Part shown: in pieces, positions 53,879-63,243 of the stretch
Numbering within the stretch: the stretch's first letter is position 1
How the letters are laid out: each line of letters begins with the position of its first letter
Source: JAJTFA01 sp044351265
Lineage (GTDB): Bacteria > Bacteroidota > Bacteroidia > UKL13-3
DNA length: 64,000 nt
NCBI GenBank assembly: GCA_044351265.1
Contig: JBILGC010000001.1
Coordinates: forward strand, 124,001-188,000
Reading direction: 5' to 3'
Translations under genes and position numbers: made by a program
Notes under the pieces: model-generated
What the model was told of the DNA's origin: nothing
Databases searched by the model: none
What the model saw: only the letters and a program-made list of their open reading frames with translations

Positions 53879-55203
53879 AACCACTAACATTTTCTTCTGT
53901 AAAAGAATACTTCTCTCATGATATCTGGTATGTTAAGCTAGACAAATTTCCCCGCTGGCAGCGCGGAGCCATTAAACTGCTGCGTATTCTATTACTTGCC
54001 ATACATGATTATACGCAAAAGCAATTGGCATTAAGGGCAACGGCACTAACCTTATATACTCTTCTTTCTATAGTGCCTGTTATAGCTATGGTGTTTGGCA
54101 TTGCACAGGGGTTTGGGCTTCAGCAATACCTTACTGAAGAATTGAATAAGGCTTTTGCCACACAACCTGACATTTTAAATAACCTGCTTGTATATGTGCA
54201 AAATTTACTGGGTAATACCAAAGGTGGTATAATTGCCGGATTTGGTTTTGCGTTGCTGCTTTGGTCTGTTCTGCAGGTATTGGCAAATATTGAGGATGCA
54301 TTTAATTTTATTTGGCAGGTGCAAACTCCGCGCACTTGGGCCCGCAAATTTACTGATTATCTTAGTATCATTATGGTTGCTCCGTTGTTCATTGCTTTTT
54401 CAGGAGTAGCCACCATTTTTATCAGCACTCAAATTAAATGGGTTGCTCAAGAAATTTCCTTTCTAGGCTCAACCATATCACAGCTCATTATCATTTCCAT
54501 TCAATTTTTGCCTTACATCACCACTTCATTGTTATTTTTTCTGCTTTATCTGGTTATGCCCAATACACGAGTTAAGCCAGCCTCTGCAGCTTATGCAGGT
54601 ATTGTTGCCGGCATTGTTTTTCAGGTGTTTGAGTGGGCCTACATTACTTTTCAAATAGGTGTTTCAAATTATAATACCATTTATGGCAGCTTTGCCTCTA
54701 TCCCTTTGTTTATTACGTTTCTTCAGTTCAGTTGGATCATTGTGCTCATTGGCGCTGAAATATCTTTTTCTGTTCAGCATGTAGTAGAATATGAAAGCCG
54801 CGTTCAAATGGCAAATCTAAGTCATGAAATGAAAATGGTGTATTCTCTTTACCTGCTACATCATATTGCCAATAAATTTAAAGCAGGCGATAAAGCAGCA
54901 TCAGTAAGTGAAATGAGCGAAAGGCTTGGCTTGCAGACTACAATATGTAAAACATTGCTTAATCAGTTGGTTAGAGCCAAGCTTGTTGCCGAAAGTGTTG
55001 AGGGAAAAAATAAGGATGCTGTGTATTTACCCGCAATGGATATTGCTCGTTTAAATATTGCCTTTGTGGTAAATAAATTAGAGAGTGCAGGCGAGTTGAG
55101 AAAATCAGATTCAGATACGCTTACTAAAATTAAACGCCTCTATAACGATTTAGAGCTGGCAACTTTTAACAGTGCCGCAAATAAAAATATCACTGAAATA
55201 TAA
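53875..55203 (+). CDS. YihY/UPF0761 (BrkB-like) membrane protein
   Basis: A 442-aa protein with six membrane helices in the YihY pattern: QLALRATALTLYTLLSIVPV, then NIEDAFNFIWQVQTPRTW and the YNTIYGSFASIPLFITFLQ motif. Family function is unclear: it was once called ribonuclease BN, which was withdrawn. A C-terminal cytosolic extension (about 315-442) with a winged-helix-like segment (VSEMSERLGLQTTICKTLL) lies after the membrane domain and may regulate it. It overlaps the TauE-like gene by 4 bp and is followed by aat. Confidence 0.87.
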   Translation: MKPLTFSSVKEYFSHDIWYVKLDKFPRWQRGAIKLLRILLLAIHDYTQKQLALRATALTLYTLLSIVPVIAMVFGIAQGFGLQQYLTEELNKAFATQPDILNNLLVYVQNLLGNTKGGIIAGFGFALLLWSVLQVLANIEDAFNFIWQVQTPRTWARKFTDYLSIIMVAPLFIAFSGVATIFISTQIKWVAQEISFLGSTISQLIIISIQFLPYITTSLLFFLLYLVMPNTRVKPASAAYAGIVAGIVFQVFEWAYITFQIGVSNYNTIYGSFASIPLFITFLQFSWIIVLIGAEISFSVQHVVEYESRVQMANLSHEMKMVYSLYLLHHIANKFKAGDKAASVSEMSERLGLQTTICKTLLNQLVRAKLVAESVEGKNKDAVYLPAMDIARLNIAFVVNKLESAGELRKSDSDTLTKIKRLYNDLELATFNSAANKNITEI

Positions 55204-55209
55204 TACTAC

Positions 55210-55797
55210 ATGCTCAGTGCCGATGAATTGATTTTCGGTTATATGTGTGGGGTTTTCCCAATGGCTGATTCCAGCGAAGAAAATGCCATTTACTGGTATG
55301 ATCCACAACAAAGAGGCATACTTCCATTGGATGGACTTATCATTAGCAAATCGCTTAGTCAAACCCTGCGTAACAAAAAGTATAACGTAACCATAAATAC
55401 AGCTTTTGAGGAGGTAATTCGCGCTTGTGCCAATAGAACAGAAACCTGGATTTCGGAAGAAATTATTGAGGCATACACCAACCTTCATGAAATGGGTTTT
55501 GCCTACAGTTTTGAAACGCGCAACAAAGAAAACAAGTTGGTTGGCGGACTTTACGGTGTTGCTATTGGCAAGGCTTTTTTTGGCGAATCTATGTTTCACA
55601 TAGAGAGAGATGCCTCCAAAGTGGCCTTGGTGCATCTGGTTAGGTGGCTAAATCAAAACCAATTTTTACTACTGGATACACAATATATTACTGAGCACTT
55701 AAAAACATTGGGTGGCATTGAAATTAGCCGAGAAGAATATCGTAATCTATTGTCAGATGCTTTAGGTAAAGAACTAACAAACGATATAAAGGATTAA
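55210..55797 (+). CDS. aat: Leucyl/phenylalanyl-tRNA-protein transferase
   Basis: A 195-aa transferase that adds Leu or Phe to N-terminal Arg or Lys of proteins and marks them for ClpS/ClpAP degradation (N-degron pathway). Typical motifs are FGYMCGVFPMAD, IYWYDPQQRGILPLD, GGLYGVAIGKAFFGESMF and DASKVALVHL. The length is slightly short compared with E. coli Aat (234 aa), mainly at the N-terminus, as often seen in this phylum. The stop overlaps pnuC by 4 bp through a shared TTAA. Confidence 0.93.
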   Translation: MLSADELIFGYMCGVFPMADSSEENAIYWYDPQQRGILPLDGLIISKSLSQTLRNKKYNVTINTAFEEVIRACANRTETWISEEIIEAYTNLHEMGFAYSFETRNKENKLVGGLYGVAIGKAFFGESMFHIERDASKVALVHLVRWLNQNQFLLLDTQYITEHLKTLGGIEISREEYRNLLSDALGKELTNDIKD

Positions 55798-56414
55798 GCT
55801 GATGAATTTGCATTCAGCTTTTCTTGCACATACGATTGACGCCAGTTATAATAACCTGCTATAGAAAGGAAAAAATATATGGCAGCTAGTGAGGCCATTC
55901 CTTTTAAATCTGCATTTACATAAAGCCAAATAGAAAAACCATTTAAAGCAATCCAGTAAAGCCAACCTGATAAAATTTTTCTAGATTCTTTATATGTAGC
56001 AATAAAACTGAATATAGTAATAAAAATATCTAAGGTTTTTAATTGAAGATGAGGGAGCATGAAGCAGGCAGTAAACCAAATAATTGCACATAACACGAAG
56101 CCGCCTGTCAAAACACGCAATTGCAAAGAAAAGGGCCATTTAACAACCAATCTTTTATGATTAGTGCCGGTGTACCAATACCACCAACCATAGGCACCCA
56201 TTGCTGCATAAAAAACATATAAAACAAGTTGACCCCACAGTCCCTTTTCTGCAAACAAGAAACAACTGGCAACTGACGAAACAATCCCGAAGAACCAACA
56301 ACTGATTTTTTCGCGTGTGAGGAGATAGTTATACAGGAGTGTGGTTATGATAGCAAACCATTCCAATAAGGAAAAATTAAATACACTTATTAAGGATGTC
56401 ATTAATACCTGCAA
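55794..56414 (-). CDS. pnuC: Nicotinamide mononucleotide/riboside transporter PnuC
   Basis: A 206-aa membrane protein with seven predicted helices of the PnuC family: NYLLTREKISCWFFGIVSS, VFYAAMGAYGWWYWYTG and the late WIALNGFSIWLYV. PnuC carries nicotinamide riboside into the cell for NAD synthesis. It is a convergent neighbour of aat with a 4-bp overlap. The kinase/adenylyltransferase NadR was not seen in the window. Related Pnu transporters for thiamine or riboflavin are possible. Confidence 0.83.
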   Translation of the reverse strand: MQVLMTSLISVFNFSLLEWFAIITTLLYNYLLTREKISCWFFGIVSSVASCFLFAEKGLWGQLVLYVFYAAMGAYGWWYWYTGTNHKRLVVKWPFSLQLRVLTGGFVLCAIIWFTACFMLPHLQLKTLDIFITIFSFIATYKESRKILSGWLYWIALNGFSIWLYVNADLKGMASLAAIYFFLSIAGYYNWRQSYVQEKLNANSSA

Positions 56415-56663
56415 ATAAATATAATATCTTCAAACATCTCATTGCAGTTATTATGCTTGGGCATTAGGCGTTTATTTTCTGCTATTAGTTGCTATTCTTA
56501 GCATTTTTTGACCATTAGTTCCCCTCCAAAATTTCTAGAGAAAAGCGAATTGCCTTTTGATTTTTTAATTTCCCGTGCGCAGCCTAAATAACCCATCTAT
56601 TAAACTTTTAATCAGAATTGAATACAATAAAATATAATCAATTCAATGATTACATTTGAGGCA
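56415..56663. other. Intergenic region between pnuC and polA
   Basis: About 240 bp of AT-rich sequence between the divergent pnuC and polA genes. I see no RNA gene, no convincing hairpin and no clear TTTG/TAnnTTTG pair, though both promoters must lie here. Confidence 0.5.
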
Positions 56664-59474
56664 ATGAGCGCTCGAAAAAAATTATTTTTATTAGATGGAA
56701 TGGCTTTGGTATACCGTGCCTATTTTGCATTTAGCCAAAACCCAAGAATCACCTCTTATGGCTTTAATACATCAGCTATTTTTGGATATGTAAATACCGT
56801 GTTAGATATACTAAAAAAGGAGAAACCTACACATATAGGCGTTTCGTTTGATACCGCAGCACCCACTGCCAGACACGAAGAGTACGAGCATTACAAAGCA
56901 CACAGACAAGAGCAACCCGAAGACATAACCAAGTCTTTACCCTATATCATGAATATTACCAAGGCCATGCGAATACCTTTATTATTAAAAGATGGTTATG
57001 AGGCTGATGATATAATAGGAACGCTAGCTAAGAAAGCCGAACAGCAGGGGTTTGATGTTTATATGATGACCCCCGACAAGGATTTTGGTCAATTGGTAAG
57101 TGAGCATATTTTTATTTACAAGCCCGGAAGACAAGGCAATGAGTATGAAATTTTAGGTGTGCCGGAGGTTCTGAAAAAATGGGGGATAACTGATATAAAA
57201 CAAGTGATTGACATTTTGGGTATGTGGGGTGATGCAGTAGATAATATTCCCGGAATACCTGGTATTGGCGAAAAAACAGCTAAAACCCTTGTTCAAAAAT
57301 ACGGAAGCATGGAGGGATTATACGAAAACCTGCATGAGCTTAAAGGCAAACAGAAAGAGAACGTTGAAAATAACCGCGAGCAGGCTTTTCTTAGCAAGCG
57401 ACTTGCTACCATTGATACAAATGTACCTGTTGAATTAATTGAAGAAGAACTGATTCTTGAAGAACCGGATAAAGAAGAAGTAGAAAAGATTTTTGCCGAA
57501 CTTGAATTTAAAACGTTGGCTAAAAGATTATTTGGCACAGAGCCTCAAAACAGTGCTATTGAAAATAAAGTGGTGGGCTCTGCACCGGGTGCATTTGATT
57601 TATTTAACCAAGGGGCATCTGCAGAAAAAACAATTATACAAGAAGAACCTGCCGCAGCATTGCTTACCATAGAGCAAGTGCCACATGAATATATTTTATT
57701 GTCTGCAACAGAAGATATTAAACAGGCATTGCACATTTTACTTCAGCAAAAAGAAGTATGCTTTGATACCGAAACAACCAGCCTTGATAAAATTGATAAC
57801 GATATAGTAGGGTTTAGTTTCAGCTACAAACCACATCACGGCTACTATATTCCGTGCCCTGCAAATTATGATGAAGCCAGAAGCATTCTGCACCTATTCA
57901 AACCCCTGTTTGATAATCAAAATATCATTAAAATTGGTCAGAATATAAAATATGATTTAAGCATCCTGAAAAGATACGGACTCGACTTAAAGGGTCCGTG
58001 GTTTGATACCATGTTGGCACATTATCTGATTGAACCTGATTTAAGACACGGCATGGACTACCTATCTGGTATATATCTGAATTATGAGCCGGTGAGTATA
58101 GAAACACTTATAGGTAAAAAGGGCAAAAACCAATTAAGTATGCGAGATGTGGAAACAACAAAAATAAAAGAATATGCCGTTGAAGATACAGACATAACCC
58201 TGCAACTTAAACATAAATTAGAGCCGGAGTTAAAAGCAAGAGTGGCTGAAAAATTGCTGCATAATTTGGAAGAGCCATTAGTGCCCATACTGGCCGATAT
58301 GGAAGCAGAAGGCGTGCGCATTAACAAACAATTTTTAAACGAATACTCCAAGGAGCTGGAAGGAGAAATTGTTGAGCTGGAAAATAGAATTATTGAGCTT
58401 GCAGGTGTTCCATTTAATATTGCCTCTCCAAAACAATTAGGAGAAGTATTATTTGAATTACTTAAGCTAGATCCTAAAGCCAAGAAAACCAAAACCGGCC
58501 AGTACCAAACTGGTGAAGATGTATTGCAAAGTTTGAGTGACCATGAGATTGTGCGGTGCATTCTAGAAGTTAGACAGCTTCAAAAATTAAAATCAACTTA
58601 TGTTGATGCATTGCCTGAGTTGATACACCCATCAACCGGAAGGATACATACCTCTTTTAATCAGGCAGTAGCAGCAACCGGCAGACTAAGTTCTACCAAT
58701 CCTAACTTGCAAAATATACCTATCAAAACAGATAAAGGCAGAGAGGTAAGAAAAGCTTTCATAGCAAGAAATGAAGATTATATATTGCTCAGTGCTGACT
58801 ACTCGCAAATTGAACTGCGCATTGTTGCTTCCATTGCCAATGAACAAAATATGATTGATGCATTTAAGCAAGGAATCGATATTCATACCGCAACCGCTGC
58901 TAAGGTATATGGTGTTAGCGTTGCAGATGTCACATCGGAACAAAGAAGAAATGCCAAAGCGGTTAACTTTGGCATTATATACGGACAATCTGCTTTTGGC
59001 TTGTCTCAAAGCTTAGGAATTCCGCGCAAAGAAGCTGGAGCAATTATTGAAGAGTACTTTAAACAGTATCCAAATATTAAAAAATATATGAATGATACCA
59101 TTCAGTTTGCAAAAGAAAATGGGTTTGTACAAACATTAATGGGGAGAAGAAGATACCTTAGAGACATCAATTCCGCCAACTTTACCGTGCGTGGTTTTGC
59201 CGAGCGAAATGCCATTAATGCACCTATACAGGGTAGTGCTGCCGATATGATAAAAGTGGCTATGATTCGTATACACCAACGCATGAAGAATGAGACATCG
59301 CTCAAATCAAAAATGATCTTGCAGGTACATGATGAGCTGCTGTTTGATGTGCACAAATCAGAAATTAACGAAATGGGAAAATTAGTAAAAGAAGAAATGG
59401 AAAATGCAATGCCATTAAAAGTTCCTGTAATTGCCGAAGCAGGCACCGGAGAAAACTGGCTGGAAGCGCATTAA
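56664..59474 (+). CDS. polA: DNA polymerase I
   Basis: A 936-aa DNA polymerase I for Okazaki-fragment processing and repair synthesis. The 5'-3' exonuclease domain starts KKLFLLDGMALVYRAYFAF with DKDFGQLV and GIPGIGEKTA. The 3'-5' exonuclease has intact DTET near 370, NIKYDL and YAVEDTD, so proofreading should work. The polymerase domain has motif A DYSQIELRIVAS, motif B RRNAKAVNFGIIYGQS and motif C QVHDELLFDV. An ATG six codons further upstream (56646) is also in frame; I take 56664 because it lies directly before the conserved start. Transcribed alone. Confidence 0.96.
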   Translation: MSARKKLFLLDGMALVYRAYFAFSQNPRITSYGFNTSAIFGYVNTVLDILKKEKPTHIGVSFDTAAPTARHEEYEHYKAHRQEQPEDITKSLPYIMNITKAMRIPLLLKDGYEADDIIGTLAKKAEQQGFDVYMMTPDKDFGQLVSEHIFIYKPGRQGNEYEILGVPEVLKKWGITDIKQVIDILGMWGDAVDNIPGIPGIGEKTAKTLVQKYGSMEGLYENLHELKGKQKENVENNREQAFLSKRLATIDTNVPVELIEEELILEEPDKEEVEKIFAELEFKTLAKRLFGTEPQNSAIENKVVGSAPGAFDLFNQGASAEKTIIQEEPAAALLTIEQVPHEYILLSATEDIKQALHILLQQKEVCFDTETTSLDKIDNDIVGFSFSYKPHHGYYIPCPANYDEARSILHLFKPLFDNQNIIKIGQNIKYDLSILKRYGLDLKGPWFDTMLAHYLIEPDLRHGMDYLSGIYLNYEPVSIETLIGKKGKNQLSMRDVETTKIKEYAVEDTDITLQLKHKLEPELKARVAEKLLHNLEEPLVPILADMEAEGVRINKQFLNEYSKELEGEIVELENRIIELAGVPFNIASPKQLGEVLFELLKLDPKAKKTKTGQYQTGEDVLQSLSDHEIVRCILEVRQLQKLKSTYVDALPELIHPSTGRIHTSFNQAVAATGRLSSTNPNLQNIPIKTDKGREVRKAFIARNEDYILLSADYSQIELRIVASIANEQNMIDAFKQGIDIHTATAAKVYGVSVADVTSEQRRNAKAVNFGIIYGQSAFGLSQSLGIPRKEAGAIIEEYFKQYPNIKKYMNDTIQFAKENGFVQTLMGRRRYLRDINSANFTVRGFAERNAINAPIQGSAADMIKVAMIRIHQRMKNETSLKSKMILQVHDELLFDVHKSEINEMGKLVKEEMENAMPLKVPVIAEAGTGENWLEAH

Positions 59475-59530
59475 ACTTTTTATCTATTCAGGTGTTTGCA
59501 CCATTATAGTTACTTACTAAAATTCAGCTT

Positions 59531-60598
59531 ATGAAAAAATTAAAATTATATGGGTTTGTTTTGGCACTGCTTGCCACGGCTTCACAATTGGCTTTTACCA
59601 GCTCAAACTCTGCGCCACCTGTAGGATATACGAATGCCCCGGGCAATGGCAATTGTACTGGGTGTCATGCTGGTTCGTTATTGGTAACTTCAGGTAGCTT
59701 ATGGAACAATATTAACCTTACATCAACTGTACCGCTTGGGTCATTTCAGCCCAACACAACTTATAACATGACGCTTGCATTCTCAGATCCATCTCGCACC
59801 AAGTTTGGTTTCCAGTTACTTGTGCTACCCGCTGCCGCAAATGCCTCAAGCGCAAGTTTGGGCACTTTAACCGCAACCAATGCATCAGTGAGTGTTAATG
59901 CCTCTGGGAATCGTTCATATGTTAGTCACTCCAGCACTGGTACAGCCGCTCCTTCAAATAGCCGCACCTGGAATTTTAGCTGGACAACACCTGCTGCTTT
60001 TAATGGAGGTGTTACTTTCTACGTAGTTGTTAATTCGGCAGATGGAACGGGAGGCAGCAATGGAGATGTGATTTATGCCAAAACTTTTGGGGCAACAGTA
60101 TTGCCTGTAAAATGGCTTTATACCAAAGTGAACACTACTACTGATGAAAACATCATAGAATGGGCAACTGCCTCTGAAACGAATAACAGTCACTTTGATA
60201 TTGAGAAAAGTGATAACCTGAAAGAATGGAGAAGCATTGGCCGCATATACGGAAAAGGGAATAGTGATGAGATTAATAATTACAAATTTGGCGATGTAGA
60301 AAAAACAGCTGCTTATTACAGGGTTAAGCAAACAGATTTTGATGGCTCTTTTACCTATTCAAGTGTGGTATTTGCTCCTGTAAATGATGGCATACGTGAA
60401 CTTGTATATAAACCCGAATCGAAGCTTATTGAAGTTGTCGGCATACACCATTCGCAAACCTTGCAGATATTAAAAAACAATGGCACATTGGTTAAAACCA
60501 TTATTGGTGAAGATAAAATTGATGTGGCTGATTTTACTACTGGTATTTATTTTATTCAAACCCCTTCTGGGGCATTTGAAAAAATATTTATCTATTAA
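59531..60598 (+). CDS. T9SS-secreted protein with Reeler-like domain and CxxCH motif
   Basis: A 355-aa exported protein. A signal peptide (1-22) is followed by APPVGYTNAPGNGNCTGCH, with a CxxCH haem-type motif at 42-46, then an Ig-like beta-sandwich (about 55-190) of the Reelin/choice-of-anchor type. A middle linker and a T9SS type A sorting domain near the C-terminus (GIYFIQTPSG, EKIFIY) follow. It is likely exported to the cell surface by the T9SS. Function is unknown. Its stop overlaps the LolC/E-like gene by 4 bp (TTAA). Confidence 0.75.
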   Translation: MKKLKLYGFVLALLATASQLAFTSSNSAPPVGYTNAPGNGNCTGCHAGSLLVTSGSLWNNINLTSTVPLGSFQPNTTYNMTLAFSDPSRTKFGFQLLVLPAAANASSASLGTLTATNASVSVNASGNRSYVSHSSTGTAAPSNSRTWNFSWTTPAAFNGGVTFYVVVNSADGTGGSNGDVIYAKTFGATVLPVKWLYTKVNTTTDENIIEWATASETNNSHFDIEKSDNLKEWRSIGRIYGKGNSDEINNYKFGDVEKTAAYYRVKQTDFDGSFTYSSVVFAPVNDGIRELVYKPESKLIEVVGIHHSQTLQILKNNGTLVKTIIGEDKIDVADFTTGIYFIQTPSGAFEKIFIY

Positions 60599-61821
60599 TT
60601 TATCTGAGCCATTTGTCTTGCTTTTGCAGCTGGGTAAAGTGCAGCCACAAAACCAATAGATATAATAGTTGCAGCTACCTGAATTAAATCTGCAGGCCTT
60701 AATTGCACAGGATAAGCTATAGAGATAAAGTCAGCCGATTTGCTGAGTTTTACAAAACCATAAACTTCCTGAAGTTTAGCAATACAAATGCCGGCTAGCA
60801 TGCCCAAGCCTCCTCCGGCAATTGCAATAAATAGGCTGCTCCATTTATAAACAGACGCAATCTCACCATTTGTTAAACCTAATGCCGAAAGCATTTTAAT
60901 GTCCTTCTTTTTTCCCATCACCAATATATACAAAGAGCCAATGGCATTGGTAGATGCAATGAGCAGAATAAAGAATAAAATTATGTAGCTCATCAGTTTT
61001 TCCGACTTCAATACTTTGTAAAAGCCTTCTCGCTGCTCATATCTGCCTAGCACTTTTAATTCTGAACCAGCAACTTCTTTTATTGCCTGAACAACCTTAT
61101 CAGATGAGGTATTTGGTTTAAATTTAATTTCAATTGCGCTAATAGCAGTTTGGCGTTCCAATAATGGACGTAGAAACTGTAATGGCACCAGTACCACCTT
61201 ATTGTCTATTTCTTCCTGAACACTAAAAACCCCAGCAAGTCTAACTGGCGATTTAGTAAAAGAGCCTTCCGGATTTAACACATCTGTTTCACCGCGCTTG
61301 GGCACATATACTAACATCTGCTGAAAAATATCCTGCGGATCTGCACCGAGCTGCCATGCAATACCCTGACCCAACAGCGCATAAGAAACATCCTGCGATT
61401 GCAATAGTAAATCACCTGCAACCATGCAGCTATCCAAATCCGTCATTTTTAAATACTGCTCATCAACACCTTTTATGGTTGCAATATTTTGCCTGTCGGC
61501 ATACTTTAACAATACATGTTCTTCTAAAACCAATGAAAAGGTTTCAATACCATCTATCATTTTCAGTTGTTTAATGATGGCATCCGGTTCAAATACTTTA
61601 CCCGTTGCAGGTACTATTTTCACCTGTGGATCAAAACGATTGTACATACTCTGAAACATATTTTCAAAGCCATTGAAAACAGAAAGCACAACAACTAATG
61701 CTGCAGCTCCTATAAAATATCCCAATAAAGATATGCCAGAAATAATGCTGATTAAATTAAAAGCCCCCCCACTCTTGCGGGAGAAAAAATAACGCTTTGC
61801 TATGCCAAGTGATAGCATCAT
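60595..61821 (-). CDS. LolC/LolE-like lipoprotein-releasing ABC permease (FtsX type)
   Basis: A 408-aa permease with four membrane helices: one near the N-terminus (GISLLGYFIGAAALVVVLSV), a large periplasmic domain (about 50-265), and three in the C-terminal third (from SYIILFFILLIASTNAIGS). This MacB/FtsX arrangement is typical of LolC/LolE, which release lipoproteins from the inner membrane to LolA. The ATPase LolD is not adjacent. The start overlaps tdk by 4 bp (ATGA). Confidence 0.88.
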   Translation of the reverse strand: MMLSLGIAKRYFFSRKSGGAFNLISIISGISLLGYFIGAAALVVVLSVFNGFENMFQSMYNRFDPQVKIVPATGKVFEPDAIIKQLKMIDGIETFSLVLEEHVLLKYADRQNIATIKGVDEQYLKMTDLDSCMVAGDLLLQSQDVSYALLGQGIAWQLGADPQDIFQQMLVYVPKRGETDVLNPEGSFTKSPVRLAGVFSVQEEIDNKVVLVPLQFLRPLLERQTAISAIEIKFKPNTSSDKVVQAIKEVAGSELKVLGRYEQREGFYKVLKSEKLMSYIILFFILLIASTNAIGSLYILVMGKKKDIKMLSALGLTNGEIASVYKWSSLFIAIAGGGLGMLAGICIAKLQEVYGFVKLSKSADFISIAYPVQLRPADLIQVAATIISIGFVAALYPAAKARQMAQIN

Positions 61822-62414
61822 AATTTGGAAGGCTGCATACTTTTCATTCCCTCATTAAAACAGTGGCGACAACGCGCTTCATAGGTTTCTTTCTCCCCTA
61901 ACATTATTAAATCCATATCAGCAGCTTTTCTAAAAGAGTGCGTGGCCAAATCGCCACAAACCATGCAGATGGCGTTCACCTTGGTTACATATTCTGCAAC
62001 TGCCATTAAGGCTGGCATGGGGCCGAAAGGTTTGCCCAGATAATCCATATCAAGACCGGCAACAACCACACGCACTCCTTTTTCAGCAAGCGTTTGACAT
62101 ACATAAACTATTTCATCATCAAAAAATTGTGCTTCATCTATACCAATCACATCGGCCTCACTATTCATCAATAAAATATTTAATGACGACTTAACAGGAG
62201 TTGAGTGTATTGAATTTGAATTGTGCGAAACAATCTCCGTATCGTGATAGCGGGTATCAACCATTGGCTTGTAAATCTCCACGTTTAGGTTAGCAATGCG
62301 CGCGCGGTTAAGCCTGCGTATGAGCTCTTCTGTTTTTCCTGAAAACATAGAGCCACAAATCACCTCTATCCATCCCTTTTTGTGTGTATAATGAAATCTT
62401 GGTTCTAAAAACAT
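61818..62414 (-). CDS. tdk: Thymidine kinase
   Basis: A 198-aa type II thymidine kinase that phosphorylates thymidine to dTMP in the salvage pathway. P-loop GSMFSGKT (21-28), Walker-B-like IGIDEAQFFDDE, the thymidine-binding VVVAGLDMDYLGKPFG and two Cys pairs (CMVCGD; CRHCF) for zinc. Length is normal. The gene is co-transcribed with the LolC/E-like gene and divergent from the unknown gene at 62482; a palindrome lies in the gap. Confidence 0.96.
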   Translation of the reverse strand: MFLEPRFHYTHKKGWIEVICGSMFSGKTEELIRRLNRARIANLNVEIYKPMVDTRYHDTEIVSHNSNSIHSTPVKSSLNILLMNSEADVIGIDEAQFFDDEIVYVCQTLAEKGVRVVVAGLDMDYLGKPFGPMPALMAVAEYVTKVNAICMVCGDLATHSFRKAADMDLIMLGEKETYEARCRHCFNEGMKSMQPSKL

Positions 62415-62446
62415 TTAAATTTACTTGCTGCAGTAAAATAAAACAG

Positions 62447-62462
62447 AAATTTGTACAAATTT
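62447..62462. promoter_or_regulatory. Perfect 16-bp palindrome in the tdk divergent gap
   Basis: AAATTTGTACAAATTT is a perfect palindrome located in the 67-bp gap between tdk (leftward) and the unknown gene (rightward). It could bind a dimeric regulator of both genes. Its AT-richness weakens the case. Confidence 0.35.
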
Positions 62463-62481
62463 GAATAATTAATTTAAACCC

Positions 62482-63243
62482 ATGCAGAAAAAAGAGTTCA
62501 CTACACAACTTTTAGAAAAACTGTCCACTATGGAGCACCTCACACGCGGCTTGTCGGCACAAAATACAATTAGCACATTAGATTCAGCTTTGCTTCGTAA
62601 AACTTGTGTTGACCTTTATGAATTGATTTTGCAAATTGATCATTCACAGGTAACTCCTTCATCAAAATCAGCAGCGGCAGAAAATCCAAAAATAATCACG
62701 CCTGTTATCGAAGAAACAGATACACAAGAAGCACTACAGCTTTTTGCAGATGAGCAAGTGCATGAATCTCCTGTGAGTTTAATCAATGATATTCCTCCAT
62801 TCACAGAAGAAGCAAAAACTGAAATCGCCTTTTCTCCTGCTGAAGAAAAAATTATCAAAACCCATCACATTGAAAAAGTACAAGAAATAACACCACCATT
62901 GGTGCAGGAATTAAACCTGAATAAAGGAGAAGACGAATTGCTCCATGAAAAAATTGCAAAAACGGTGAGCACACAAACAGACCTCTCGCAAAAATTTCAG
63001 GCGAAGGTAGAAAGCCTCAAGTCTGCTATTACACTCAACAGAAAAATTGCATTTGTAAATGAGTTATTTAAGGAAAATACGGTAGAGTATGCAACAGCTA
63101 TTGAAGCACTGAATAATGCAACTGATTTAACAGACGCTAAACGCATTTTAAGTGATTTAAAAAATATTTATACCTGGGATGAAAACAATGCGCTGGTAAA
63201 GGAACTAGAAGCATTGGTGGTGAAACGCTACAACGCTTTTTAA
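62482..63243 (+). CDS. Hypothetical protein, predicted coiled-coil/acidic-linker
   Basis: A 253-aa soluble protein with no signal peptide. An N-terminal helical region (LLEKLSTMEHLTRGLSAQN) precedes an acidic, proline- and threonine-containing linker (about 50-140, for example ITPVIEETDTQEALQLFAD), and a C-terminal all-helical part (about 150-253; LKSAITLNRKIAFVNELF). The helices resemble short scaffold or adaptor proteins, but I recognise no family. It converges with rpoN, sharing TTAA at the stops. Confidence 0.6.
   Translation: MQKKEFTTQLLEKLSTMEHLTRGLSAQNTISTLDSALLRKTCVDLYELILQIDHSQVTPSSKSAAAENPKIITPVIEETDTQEALQLFADEQVHESPVSLINDIPPFTEEAKTEIAFSPAEEKIIKTHHIEKVQEITPPLVQELNLNKGEDELLHEKIAKTVSTQTDLSQKFQAKVESLKSAITLNRKIAFVNELFKENTVEYATAIEALNNATDLTDAKRILSDLKNIYTWDENNALVKELEALVVKRYNAF

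Noticed and set aside
62447..62462. TTTG elements of the palindrome as -33 promoter boxes for both divergent genes
   Set aside because: For the rightward gene the spacing would put the transcription start inside the coding region, so only a regulatory-site reading is kept.
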